This document shows, piece after piece, positions 14,352 to 21,350 of a DNA stretch of 21,350 nt. The notes under the pieces were generated by a model. That model did no database searches, had not been told where the DNA came from, and was given only the letters and a program-made list of their open reading frames with translations. Source of the stretch: JBEBBU01 sp041158225 (GTDB lineage Bacteria; Pseudomonadota; Gammaproteobacteria; Methylococcales; Methylococcaceae); the NCBI GenBank assembly GCA_041158225.1, contig JBEBBU010000086.1, forward strand, positions 1 through 21,350, written 5' to 3'. Position numbers and translations under genes: made by a program. Numbering within the stretch: the stretch's first letter is position 1; each line of letters starts with the position of its first letter.

Positions 14352-15290
14352 ATGAATGATTCTCTCCCACCCATTATTGATGCCGAGGGTCTTGGCAAGT
14401 CCTACGGGGCCCGCATCGTGGTCAGGGATATCAGTTTCCGTGTTCACAAGGGCGATTTCTGCGCGGTACTCGGCCCTAATGGGGCAGGCAAGACCACGAC
14501 GCTGCGGATGCTGACCGGTGCGGCAAAACCTGATCGTGGACGACTCAGGGTCATGGGTTATGATATTCCGGGTGATGCCAGAGCCATGCGGGCCCGCATC
14601 GGTATCGTGCCGCAGCAGGATAACCTTGATCCCGACCTCAGTGTTGAGGAAAACCTGCGTGTTTACGGTGGCTATTTCGGGCTTTCACGCCAGCAGCTGC
14701 GCCTGCGCATTCCTGAACTTCTGGAGCAGACCCAGTTGAGTGACCGCGCAGAATGCTGTATCAGCAGTCTTTCCGGAGGCATGAAGCGTCGCCTTTCCAT
14801 TGCACGCGCTCTGCTCAACCGTCCTGAACTGCTGCTGCTGGATGAACCCACTACCGGTCTGGATCCGCAGGTCAGGCAGGCTATCTGGTTGCTGCTCAGG
14901 CAGTTGCGGCAGGAGGGGCTCACCCTTCTGCTTTCCACGCATTACATGGAAGAAGCCGAGCGCCTGTGTCAGCGTATCATTCTTATGGACAGAGGACAGA
15001 TTCTGGCCGACCGGACGCCAAAAGCGCTGGTCAGTGAAGGTATGGAACCCCTGGTGCTGGAAGTGCATGGTGCCCGTGCCGGGTTATGGTTCCGCAGTAT
15101 CGAGAGTGCCATGCTGGCAGTAAAGTGCCGGGGAGAGTGTCTTGGGGAAAGTGCCTACTGCTATGGTGCATCCATGGAAGGGCTGGTGCAGGCACTGGTG
15201 GACTGGCCTGACCTGAGTTATGTGCTGCGTCCCGCCAATCTGGAGGATGTGTTCCTGCGCATGACCGGGCGGGAGATGCGCGATGGCTGA
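14352..15290 (+). CDS. ABC exporter ATP-binding protein, NodI-like
   Basis: A 312-residue cytoplasmic ATPase of the NodI/DrrA type that drives an ABC-2 permease. Walker A is GPNGAGKT (41-48), the Q-loop is in VPQQDNLDPDLSVEEN (from 87), the signature is LSGGMKRRL (140-148), Walker B is LLLLDEP (160-166) and the switch histidine is H197 in LLSTHYMEEAE. The C-terminal 90 residues form the regulatory extension common in this subfamily, ending NLEDVFLRMTGREM. The similarity to nodulation exporters is one of family; a drug, lipid or polymer precursor is equally possible as substrate. The stop overlaps the permease gene by 8 bp. The start codon has no ribosome site and follows a -10 box by only 6 nt. 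Confidence 0.92.
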   Translation: MNDSLPPIIDAEGLGKSYGARIVVRDISFRVHKGDFCAVLGPNGAGKTTTLRMLTGAAKPDRGRLRVMGYDIPGDARAMRARIGIVPQQDNLDPDLSVEENLRVYGGYFGLSRQQLRLRIPELLEQTQLSDRAECCISSLSGGMKRRLSIARALLNRPELLLLDEPTTGLDPQVRQAIWLLLRQLRQEGLTLLLSTHYMEEAERLCQRIILMDRGQILADRTPKALVSEGMEPLVLEVHGARAGLWFRSIESAMLAVKCRGECLGESAYCYGASMEGLVQALVDWPDLSYVLRPANLEDVFLRMTGREMRDG

Positions 15291-16047
15291 TGCATGCAAC
15301 CGCTGGTTTTCGGTGTGGATGCGCAATGCACTGACCTGGAGCAAGTCTGCCCGTACCGCCCTGCTGGGTGGTTTTGCCGATCCGCTGTTCAATCTGCTGG
15401 CACTGGGCTACGGGCTGGGTTTCTATGTCGGGCGTGTTGATGACATGTCTTACCTGCAGTTTCTGGCCGCAGGCATCCTCAGTACCAGCGCCATGAACAG
15501 TGCTACCCACGAAGGGCTCTATATGGCCTATACCCGTATGGCGGTATTGCGGACCTGGGATGCCATGCTGGCAGCGCCCCTGTCCATTCTGGATATCATG
15601 CTGGGAGAACTCCTCTGGCTGGGAACACGCAGCCTGATCAGTGCCGGACTGATTCTGTGTGTCGTGACGGCTTCAGGCATGGCTTCAGGCTGGATGCTGC
15701 TGGGCATACTGCCACTGGCCGTGATGACCGGGTTCTGTTTCGGTGCCATGGCATTGCTGGTGACTTCCCTTGCTGCACGATACGATTTTTTTTCCTATTA
15801 CATTACGCTGATCGTGACGCCCATGGTGCTGCTTAGCGGTGTATTCTTTCCATTTGCCGCTTTGCCCGAACAGATCCGGCAGCTTGCGGCCCTGCTTCCT
15901 CTCTACCATATTGTGACCATGGTCAGGGGGCTGGTGGGGGGCAGTTTCGTGCCGGCTGATCTTGCCCATATGCTGGTGCCACTGGTTTACATGAGCCTGG
16001 CTCTGGTGCTGGTGCATCGCCGTCTTTCCAACCGTCTGCTGGGGTGA
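15283..16047 (+). CDS. ABC-2 type permease, NodJ-like
   Basis: Inner-membrane partner of the preceding ATPase: 254 residues with six predicted membrane segments (roughly 45-70, 95-115 weak, 120-145, 150-175, 180-200 and 225-245). ABC-2 marks include FADPLFNLLALGYGLG, the segment FLAAGILSTSAMNSATHEG and the conserved late stretch TPMVLLSGVFFPFAALPEQIRQLAALLPLYHIV, typical of NodJ. The ATG at 15283 has GGGAG 7 nt upstream and lies within the end of the ATPase gene, so the two are coupled. It is followed after 4 bp by hrpA. Confidence 0.92.
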   Translation: MADACNRWFSVWMRNALTWSKSARTALLGGFADPLFNLLALGYGLGFYVGRVDDMSYLQFLAAGILSTSAMNSATHEGLYMAYTRMAVLRTWDAMLAAPLSILDIMLGELLWLGTRSLISAGLILCVVTASGMASGWMLLGILPLAVMTGFCFGAMALLVTSLAARYDFFSYYITLIVTPMVLLSGVFFPFAALPEQIRQLAALLPLYHIVTMVRGLVGGSFVPADLAHMLVPLVYMSLALVLVHRRLSNRLLG

Positions 16048-16051
16048 TGCC

Positions 16052-19000
16052 ATGAAACTGCTGGAGCAGATGGAATATGCACTGGATCGCTGTATGCGTC
16101 GTGACCAGCACGCACTGCGTCAGGCCATCAAGCGTCTGCGCAAGGCGGCACTGCAGCGTGAGGAGCAGGCGTTGCAGGCTGATGCTCGCTGGCAGGCGGA
16201 TCTGAAGCGCCTGCAGGAGCGCTTTGACGCATCCCGCCAGACGCTGGCTTCCCGTGCGGCAACGCTGCCAGACATCAGCTATCCCGGCGATCTTCCCGTC
16301 ACAGAGCGGCGGGATGAGATCAGGGAGGCCATTGAGCGCCATCAGGTGGTCGTGGTCTGTGGCGAGACGGGTTCAGGCAAAACCACCCAGTTGCCCAAGA
16401 TCTGCATCGAAGCCGGACGTGGTCTCCGCGGGGTGATCGGGCATACCCAGCCGCGCAGGATAGCGGCCCGCAGCGTCGCCGTGCGCATTGCCGAGGAACT
16501 GGCGCAGCCCCTCGGACAGGCTGTGGGTTACAAGGTCAGATTTCATGATCAGACTCGCCCCGAAACCCTGGTCAAGCTGATGACCGATGGTATCCTGCTG
16601 GCCGAAATCCAGCATGACCGTTATCTGGACCAGTACGATACCCTCATTATTGATGAGGCGCATGAGCGTAGCCTCAATATTGATTTTCTTCTGGGCTATC
16701 TCAAGTGGCTGCTGCCAAGACGCCCTGATTTCAAGCTGGTGATCACTTCTGCAACCATTGATCCGGAACGGTTTGCGCGTCATTTTGATGGCGCACCGGT
16801 GATCAATGTTTCGGGGCGAACCTATCCGGTGGAGGTGCGTTATCGTCCCGTCTCCATGGACGAAGAGGCTGATGAAACCGATGGACGTGAGCAGCAGGCC
16901 ATTCTGGATGCTGTAGACGAACTGCACCGGGAGATCCCGCAGGGCGATATCCTGGTCTTTCTCAGCGGTGAAAGGGAAATCAGGGAGACCGCTGAGTCCC
17001 TGCGTAAGCACCACCCTCGTGGACTTGAAATTCTTCCGCTGTATTCGCGTCTGGCCACCCAGGAGCAGGACCGGATATTTCGCCCAAGGGCACAGCGGCG
17101 TGTGGTGCTGGCAACCAATGTGGCGGAAACTTCCCTGACTGTGCCCGGTATTCGTGCGGTGATTGATACCGGCCATGCCCGTATCAGCCGTTACAGCCAT
17201 CGCAGCCGTCTGCAGCGTCTTCCCATTGAGAAGATCTCCCAGGCCTCTGCCCAGCAGCGTGCCGGACGCTGTGGGCGTATCGGTCCTGGCATCTGTATCC
17301 GTCTGTATGCCGAAGATGATTTCCTGCGTCGTGATGAATTTACCGATCCCGAAATCCTGCGCACCCATCTGGCGGCTGTCATTCTGCAGATGAAGCAGCT
17401 CGGTCTGGGCGATATCCGCCACTTCCCCTTCGTGGAGGCGCCGGATGAGCGGCTGGTGCGCGATGGTATCAAGACCCTGCAGGAACTGAACGCCCTGGAT
17501 GCTGACGGCAACATGACAGCGCTGGGCAAACAGCTGGCACAACTGCCGGTAGATCCCAGGCTTGGTCGTATGCTGCTGGCAGCGCAGAAGGAAAACTGTA
17601 TCGCGGAAGTGATGGTGATTGTGGCGGCGCTCAGTATCCAGGATCCGCGGGAGCGTCCACAGGAACATGCGCAGGCGGCAGACCAGAAGCATGCCCGCTT
17701 CCGCCATGAAGAATCGGATTTCATGGCGCTGCTCAATCTCTGGCGTCATCTGGAGGACGAGCGCCGGCATATGTCCAACGCCCGCTTCCGCAATTATTGC
17801 CGCGAAAGCTTTCTGTCCTACCTGCGTATCAGGGAATGGCATGATGTGCATCAGCAGCTGCTGGATGTGGTCAAGGGCAGCCTGGCGATCCGGGTGAATG
17901 AAGTGCCGGCCGAATATGCCGAGATTCACAAGGCTCTGCTTTCAGGGCTGCTGGCGCATGTCGGCTTTCGCCAGGACAGGCATGAGTATGTCGGTGTGCG
18001 TGGGCAGAAATTCCAGATTTTTCCCGGATCCTATCTGTTCAAGTCCAGACCTGTATGGATCATGTCGTCAGAGCAGGTGGAAACCAGCAAGGTTTATGCG
18101 CGCACGGTTGCACGGCTGGATCCGCAGTGGATTGAATCGGTAGGTGCCCACCTGATCAGGTTGCAACACTTCGATCCGCACTGGGAGCGCAAGGCCGGAC
18201 GGGCTGCCATACTGGAGCGGTCGACCCTGTTCGCACTGACCATACAGAGTGGGCGCAAGCGCCCTCTTGAGCAGATTGATGCACCGCTGGCGCGTGAGCT
18301 GTTCATCCGCCATGCGCTGGTCATGATGGATTATGACAGCAAGGCGCCATTCTTCCTGCATAACCAGCGCCTGCTGGCTGAAACCGACTACCAGCAGCAT
18401 AAGGAACGGCGTGCCGACCTGCTGATTGATGAGGAAGGCCTCTACCGTTTTTTTGATGAGCGGATACCGCCCGAGGTTGTCAGTTCTGTGACCTTTGAAA
18501 AATGGCGCAGGAAAATCGAGCGTGAGACGCCGGATCATCTGCAGCTGACCCGTGAAGCCATTCTTATGACTGGGCCAGAGCAGCATGGCAATAGCCAGTT
18601 TCCGGATGATTTCCAGCTGGGACCTTTGCGTTTCAGGCTGGAATACCGCTTTGATCCCGGGCATGAGGATGATGGTGTGACGGCGATCATACCGTTGCAC
18701 ATGCTGAACCAGGTCGACAGCGAAGCTTTCCGCTGGCTGGTGCCGGGTCTTTTTGCCGAAAAACTGGTCGCCATGATTCGAGCCTTGCCCAAGACTTACC
18801 GCATCCATTTTGTGCCAGCGCCTGATTATGCGCAGCGTGTCCTGCCAATGCTGGATCAGGCGCGTGCTTCTGAGGGGCTGGCCCAGCAGTTAGGTCAGGC
18901 GCTCAAAAGGCTGGGTGGGGTGGCGCCCCCTGTCTCAGCTTTTGACGAGTCGCTGCTGCCCAGACACCTGCGCATGAACTTTGCCGTGATTGACGCACAC

Positions 19001-19990
19001 GATGTGGTACTGGCAAGATCGCGTGACCTTGCTGCCCTGCAGCAGAGTCTTGGGCGGCAGGCTGGCGAGAATTTTGCGGCCATGGCGCATCAGGAAATGG
19101 CGCTGACCGGGCGCAGCACCTGGGATTTCGAGGATCTTCCGGTTTTTTATGACCGGGTGAGTGAGGGGCAGCGCCTTTATGGTTATCCTGCGGTTTATGA
19201 TGAGGGTGAAACCGTAGGTGTCCGCGTTTTTGATCTTGAGGAACAGGCCCATGTCCAGCATGAGCTGGGGATGATGCGTCTGTTCCGTCTCGCGCTGTCC
19301 AAGGAGATGCGTTACCTGCGCAGGAACCTCGCTCTGGATGCTGCCGTGCAACTGGCTTACAGCCAGTTGCCGGCCCATCCCTTCCTCAGGCGCAAGGTGG
19401 CAGGTGACCTGCTTGAGGCTACGCTGGACAGGATTATGGCGACACTGTTTCTGGACGATAGTGCACCAGTGAGAAGCCGGAGCGCATTTGAGGCGCGACT
19501 GGAGGAAAAGCGCAGTGATCTGGTGCAGACCGCCAATCAGGTCGTGCAGACCCTGCAGCAGGTTTTCGCGCAGTGGAAACTGGTGCAGGCAGCAATCAGC
19601 AAGGCAAAGGGTGGCAGCATGGCGGTCCAGCTCATGCTTGATCCGGTGAGGCAGCATCTGGCGGCGCTGTGTTACCCGGGATTTGTCCAGCTGACGCCTT
19701 ATGCACGTCTGCGCGAGTTTCCGCGCTACCTGAAGGCCGTACTTTACCGGCTGGAGCGCCTGCCGCTGGATACGGGGCGGGATCAGCGCCTGCAGAAAGA
19801 AATCGATACCTGCTGGCTGGTTTACTGGACGTATGTCAGTGACGGCCGGCTTAAACTGCCGCCGGAACATGATGACTTCCGCTGGAGTCTTGAAGAACTG
19901 CGTGTATCACTTTTCGCTCAGCAGCTGAAAACAGCCTATCCTGTTTCCCTGAAGCGCCTTGAAGAAGCCTGGCGCCTGCGACTCAAATAG
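16052..19990 (+). CDS. hrpA: ATP-dependent RNA helicase HrpA (DEAH box)
   Basis: A 1312-residue DEAH/RHA helicase, the normal length of bacterial HrpA. Order: N-terminal helical part (1-75), RecA1 with Walker A GETGSGKT (104-111), TQPRR (132-136), DEAH (201-204) and SAT (233-235), then RecA2 with NVAETSLTVPGI and QRAGRCGRIGPG. HA2/winged-helix and OB-fold parts follow, then the long HrpA-specific C-terminal region of about 600 residues (DUF3418) ending near LKRLEEAWRLRLK. HrpA unwinds RNA and rescues stalled ribosomes in E. coli, and in some bacteria affects fimbrial mRNA processing. The ATG lies 4 bp after the permease stop, with GGGG 7 nt upstream, so it probably reads out of the exporter operon as well as any internal promoter. 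No lesion is seen. Confidence 0.97.
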   Translation: MKLLEQMEYALDRCMRRDQHALRQAIKRLRKAALQREEQALQADARWQADLKRLQERFDASRQTLASRAATLPDISYPGDLPVTERRDEIREAIERHQVVVVCGETGSGKTTQLPKICIEAGRGLRGVIGHTQPRRIAARSVAVRIAEELAQPLGQAVGYKVRFHDQTRPETLVKLMTDGILLAEIQHDRYLDQYDTLIIDEAHERSLNIDFLLGYLKWLLPRRPDFKLVITSATIDPERFARHFDGAPVINVSGRTYPVEVRYRPVSMDEEADETDGREQQAILDAVDELHREIPQGDILVFLSGEREIRETAESLRKHHPRGLEILPLYSRLATQEQDRIFRPRAQRRVVLATNVAETSLTVPGIRAVIDTGHARISRYSHRSRLQRLPIEKISQASAQQRAGRCGRIGPGICIRLYAEDDFLRRDEFTDPEILRTHLAAVILQMKQLGLGDIRHFPFVEAPDERLVRDGIKTLQELNALDADGNMTALGKQLAQLPVDPRLGRMLLAAQKENCIAEVMVIVAALSIQDPRERPQEHAQAADQKHARFRHEESDFMALLNLWRHLEDERRHMSNARFRNYCRESFLSYLRIREWHDVHQQLLDVVKGSLAIRVNEVPAEYAEIHKALLSGLLAHVGFRQDRHEYVGVRGQKFQIFPGSYLFKSRPVWIMSSEQVETSKVYARTVARLDPQWIESVGAHLIRLQHFDPHWERKAGRAAILERSTLFALTIQSGRKRPLEQIDAPLARELFIRHALVMMDYDSKAPFFLHNQRLLAETDYQQHKERRADLLIDEEGLYRFFDERIPPEVVSSVTFEKWRRKIERETPDHLQLTREAILMTGPEQHGNSQFPDDFQLGPLRFRLEYRFDPGHEDDGVTAIIPLHMLNQVDSEAFRWLVPGLFAEKLVAMIRALPKTYRIHFVPAPDYAQRVLPMLDQARASEGLAQQLGQALKRLGGVAPPVSAFDESLLPRHLRMNFAVIDAHDVVLARSRDLAALQQSLGRQAGENFAAMAHQEMALTGRSTWDFEDLPVFYDRVSEGQRLYGYPAVYDEGETVGVRVFDLEEQAHVQHELGMMRLFRLALSKEMRYLRRNLALDAAVQLAYSQLPAHPFLRRKVAGDLLEATLDRIMATLFLDDSAPVRSRSAFEARLEEKRSDLVQTANQVVQTLQQVFAQWKLVQAAISKAKGGSMAVQLMLDPVRQHLAALCYPGFVQLTPYARLREFPRYLKAVLYRLERLPLDTGRDQRLQKEIDTCWLVYWTYVSDGRLKLPPEHDDFRWSLEELRVSLFAQQLKTAYPVSLKRLEEAWRLRLK

Positions 19991-20016
19991 ACGATGGATT
20001 TTTCATGGAGACCATA

Positions 20017-21222
20017 ATGAAATGGGGCACACCTCTCAGGCCGAGTGCCATCAGAGTTCTGTTACTGGGTAGTGGCGAACTGGGCAAGGAGCTGGTCATT
20101 GCCCTGCAGCGCTATGGTGTCGAGGTCATGGCGGCGGACCGTTACCCGGATGCACCCGCGATGCAGGTCGCCCATCATGCGAGCGTGCTGGACATGACAG
20201 ATGCTGCTGCATTGCGGGCACTGATGGAAACGTATCAGCCAGATTTCGTGGTTCCTGAAATCGAGGCGATTGCCACTGAGGTGCTGGCTGCGCTGGAGGC
20301 TGCGGGTCAGGCAGTGATCGTGCCCTCTGCGAGGGCGGTCACCCTGACGCTTGACCGGGAGGGTATACGCCGGCTGGCAGCTGAGACGCTTGCACTGCCG
20401 GCATCCCGCTATGCTTTTGCATCTTCGCTGGAGGAATTGCATCAGGCTGTGGCAACCGTAGGCTATCCCTGTTTCATCAAACCGGTCATGTCGTCTTCGG
20501 GTAAAGGCCAGAGTCAGCTGGTGGCGGCAGTTGACGGTGCTGTTGAAGATGCCTGGCGCCATGCCTGTGATGGTGGGCGCGTGCCGCAGACCCGGGTGAT
20601 TGTCGAAAGCAGGGTGGAATTTGATTTCGAGATTACCCTGCTGACGGTGGCTTCACGTCCGTTTCAGGGAGGCGCGCCGCAGATTACATGCTGTGCCCCG
20701 ATAGGCCACCGTCAGGTAGCAGGCGATTATGTGGAGAGCTGGCAGCCCCAGCAGATGAGTGATGCAGCCCTGCAGGAAGCGCAGCGTATTGCTGTCAGCG
20801 TGGTTGAGGCGCTGGGTGGGGTGGGCCTGTTTGGTGTTGAACTGTTTGTCAGGGGCGACGAGGTCTGGTTCAGTGAAGTGAGTCCACGTCCTCACGATAC
20901 CGGCATGGTCACCATGGTGACGCAGAGGCAGAACGAGTTCGAGCTTCACGCCAGGGCATTGCTGGGGCTTCCGCTTGATACCGGCTTGATGCTGCCCGGC
21001 GCCAGTGCAGTGATCTATGGTGGTTTTGACGGTGATGACTGCTGTTATCCCGGGCTGGCTGAAGCGCTGGCAGTACCTGGTACTGAGGTGCGCCTGTTTG
21101 GCAAGCCTGAGGTTTTCACCAGACGTCGTATGGGGGTGGCGCTGGCGGTGGCAGAAACCGTCGAGCAGGCGCGCCAGCGTGCCTCGCTGGCGGCATCCAG
21201 GATACATCCGGAGCCTGCGTGA
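20017..21222 (+). CDS. purT: Formate-dependent GAR formyltransferase (phosphoribosylglycinamide formyltransferase 2)
   Basis: ATP-grasp enzyme that makes formyl-GAR from GAR, formate and ATP, an alternative to folate-dependent PurN in purine synthesis. From the ATG at 20017 it has 401 residues; GGAG stands 6 nt upstream and the N-terminus MKWGTPLRPSAIRVLLLGSG aligns with the E. coli protein. ATG 20005, four residues longer, is possible. Visible motifs are GSGELGKE (18-25), VPEIEAIATEVL (79-90), REGIRRLAAE, KPVMSSSGKGQS with K155, APIGHRQ.AGDYVESWQPQ, and the metal- and ATP-binding ELFV.GDEVWFSEVSPRPHDTGMV. The gene follows hrpA by 26 bp without a terminator, and its TGA overlaps the next ATG (TGATG). 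Confidence 0.97.
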   Translation: MKWGTPLRPSAIRVLLLGSGELGKELVIALQRYGVEVMAADRYPDAPAMQVAHHASVLDMTDAAALRALMETYQPDFVVPEIEAIATEVLAALEAAGQAVIVPSARAVTLTLDREGIRRLAAETLALPASRYAFASSLEELHQAVATVGYPCFIKPVMSSSGKGQSQLVAAVDGAVEDAWRHACDGGRVPQTRVIVESRVEFDFEITLLTVASRPFQGGAPQITCCAPIGHRQVAGDYVESWQPQQMSDAALQEAQRIAVSVVEALGGVGLFGVELFVRGDEVWFSEVSPRPHDTGMVTMVTQRQNEFELHARALLGLPLDTGLMLPGASAVIYGGFDGDDCCYPGLAEALAVPGTEVRLFGKPEVFTRRRMGVALAVAETVEQARQRASLAASRIHPEPA

Positions 21223-21350
21223 TGCTGAGACCCTTGCTTGTGCTGCTGGGGCTGTGGGTCACGCAGGAAGCGCCTGCAGAAATTTTCAAGTTTGTCGATG
21301 CCGCGGGCCGGGTGACCTATACTGACAGGCCAAGGCACGCTGGTTTCCGT
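21222..21350 (+). CDS. DUF4124 domain protein, N-terminal part (possible lytic transglycosylase), partial
   Basis: The ATG at 21222 shares its A with the purT stop, and GGAG lies 8 nt upstream. The 43 residues in the window start with a short hydrophobic signal-like segment (MLRPLLVLLGLWVTQ, probable cut after APA) followed by EIFKFVDAAGRVTYTDRP, the typical opening of DUF4124 (I-K-D-G-x-V-x-Y-D-P pattern). In related bacteria this domain is often found at the head of exported proteins, some with a C-terminal lytic transglycosylase domain; the rest is outside the window, so that is inference. Export to the periplasm is likely, and translational coupling to purT is evident. Confidence 0.75.
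   Translation, partial: MLRPLLVLLGLWVTQEAPAEIFKFVDAAGRVTYTDRPRHAGFR

Noticed and set aside
14352..16047. Interpretation as true nodulation factor exporter genes nodI/nodJ
   Set aside because: Only family similarity supports it; no nod genes or other symbiosis genes are present and NodIJ-like exporters are widespread in non-rhizobia.
16373..17929. A 518-codon open frame antisense to hrpA
   Set aside because: It lies wholly opposite the conserved helicase core and has no recognisable domain; long antisense frames are common in GC-rich genes.
18935..19870. A 311-codon open frame antisense to the hrpA 3' part
   Set aside because: The sense strand encodes the conserved HrpA C-terminal region; the antisense product is rich in His, Gln and Arg and shows no family pattern.
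1..21350. Mobile element, phage, defence island or CRISPR array
   Set aside because: No transposase, integrase, direct-repeat array, tRNA-flanked insertion or shift in codon style was seen; nearly all genes are conserved housekeeping genes.

Overview
The window looks like ordinary chromosome of a Gammaproteobacterium, moderately GC-rich and most like the Pseudomonadales/Oceanospirillales group. Pointers are a zinc-ribbon FmdB gene directly before aspS, the dusB-fis-purH order, a Fis protein of 97 residues, a full-length HrpA and a formate-dependent PurT. The genus cannot be fixed from the sequence. Coding density is very high: 19 protein genes (two cut by the window ends), no gap above about 140 bp, and no rRNA, tRNA, insertion sequence, phage gene or CRISPR array that I can see.

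Layout. Positions 1-1207 (minus strand): pyrC followed 2 bp later by the start of a response regulator that leaves the window. Positions 1278-3397 (plus): an FmdB-type zinc ribbon gene and aspS. Positions 3413-5415 (minus): an Amt-type ammonium transporter and, upstream of it, an exported half-size TolC-like protein. The gap between these two carries a well-formed sigma-54 promoter and an NtrC-like site. Positions 5554-8129 (plus): a BaiN/HI0933-type flavoprotein and a GH1 beta-glucosidase, joined by a TGATG overlap. Positions 8078-14255 (minus): a tight six-gene series in transcription order: a DUF2076 gene, dusB, fis, purH, a GlcF-like iron-sulfur protein and zwf. The 3' end of zwf overlaps the 3' end of the GH1 gene by 52 bp. 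Positions 14352-21350 (plus): a NodI/NodJ-like ABC exporter, hrpA, purT and the start of a DUF4124 protein.

How the genes fit together. Most are housekeeping: pyrimidine (pyrC) and purine (purH, purT) synthesis, tRNA modification and charging (dusB, aspS), RNA remodelling (hrpA), nucleoid control (fis) and NADPH supply (zwf). The AspRS carries the DHGG motif of non-discriminating enzymes, which suggests that Asn-tRNA is made by transamidation in this organism. The amt upstream region fits nitrogen-limitation control through NtrC and RpoN.

I found no clear new multi-gene defence or mobile system. The items most worth a second look are the half-size TolC-like protein, the sigma-54/NtrC region, the orphan GlcF-like gene between purH and zwf, and the likely leaderless start of the ABC exporter operon.
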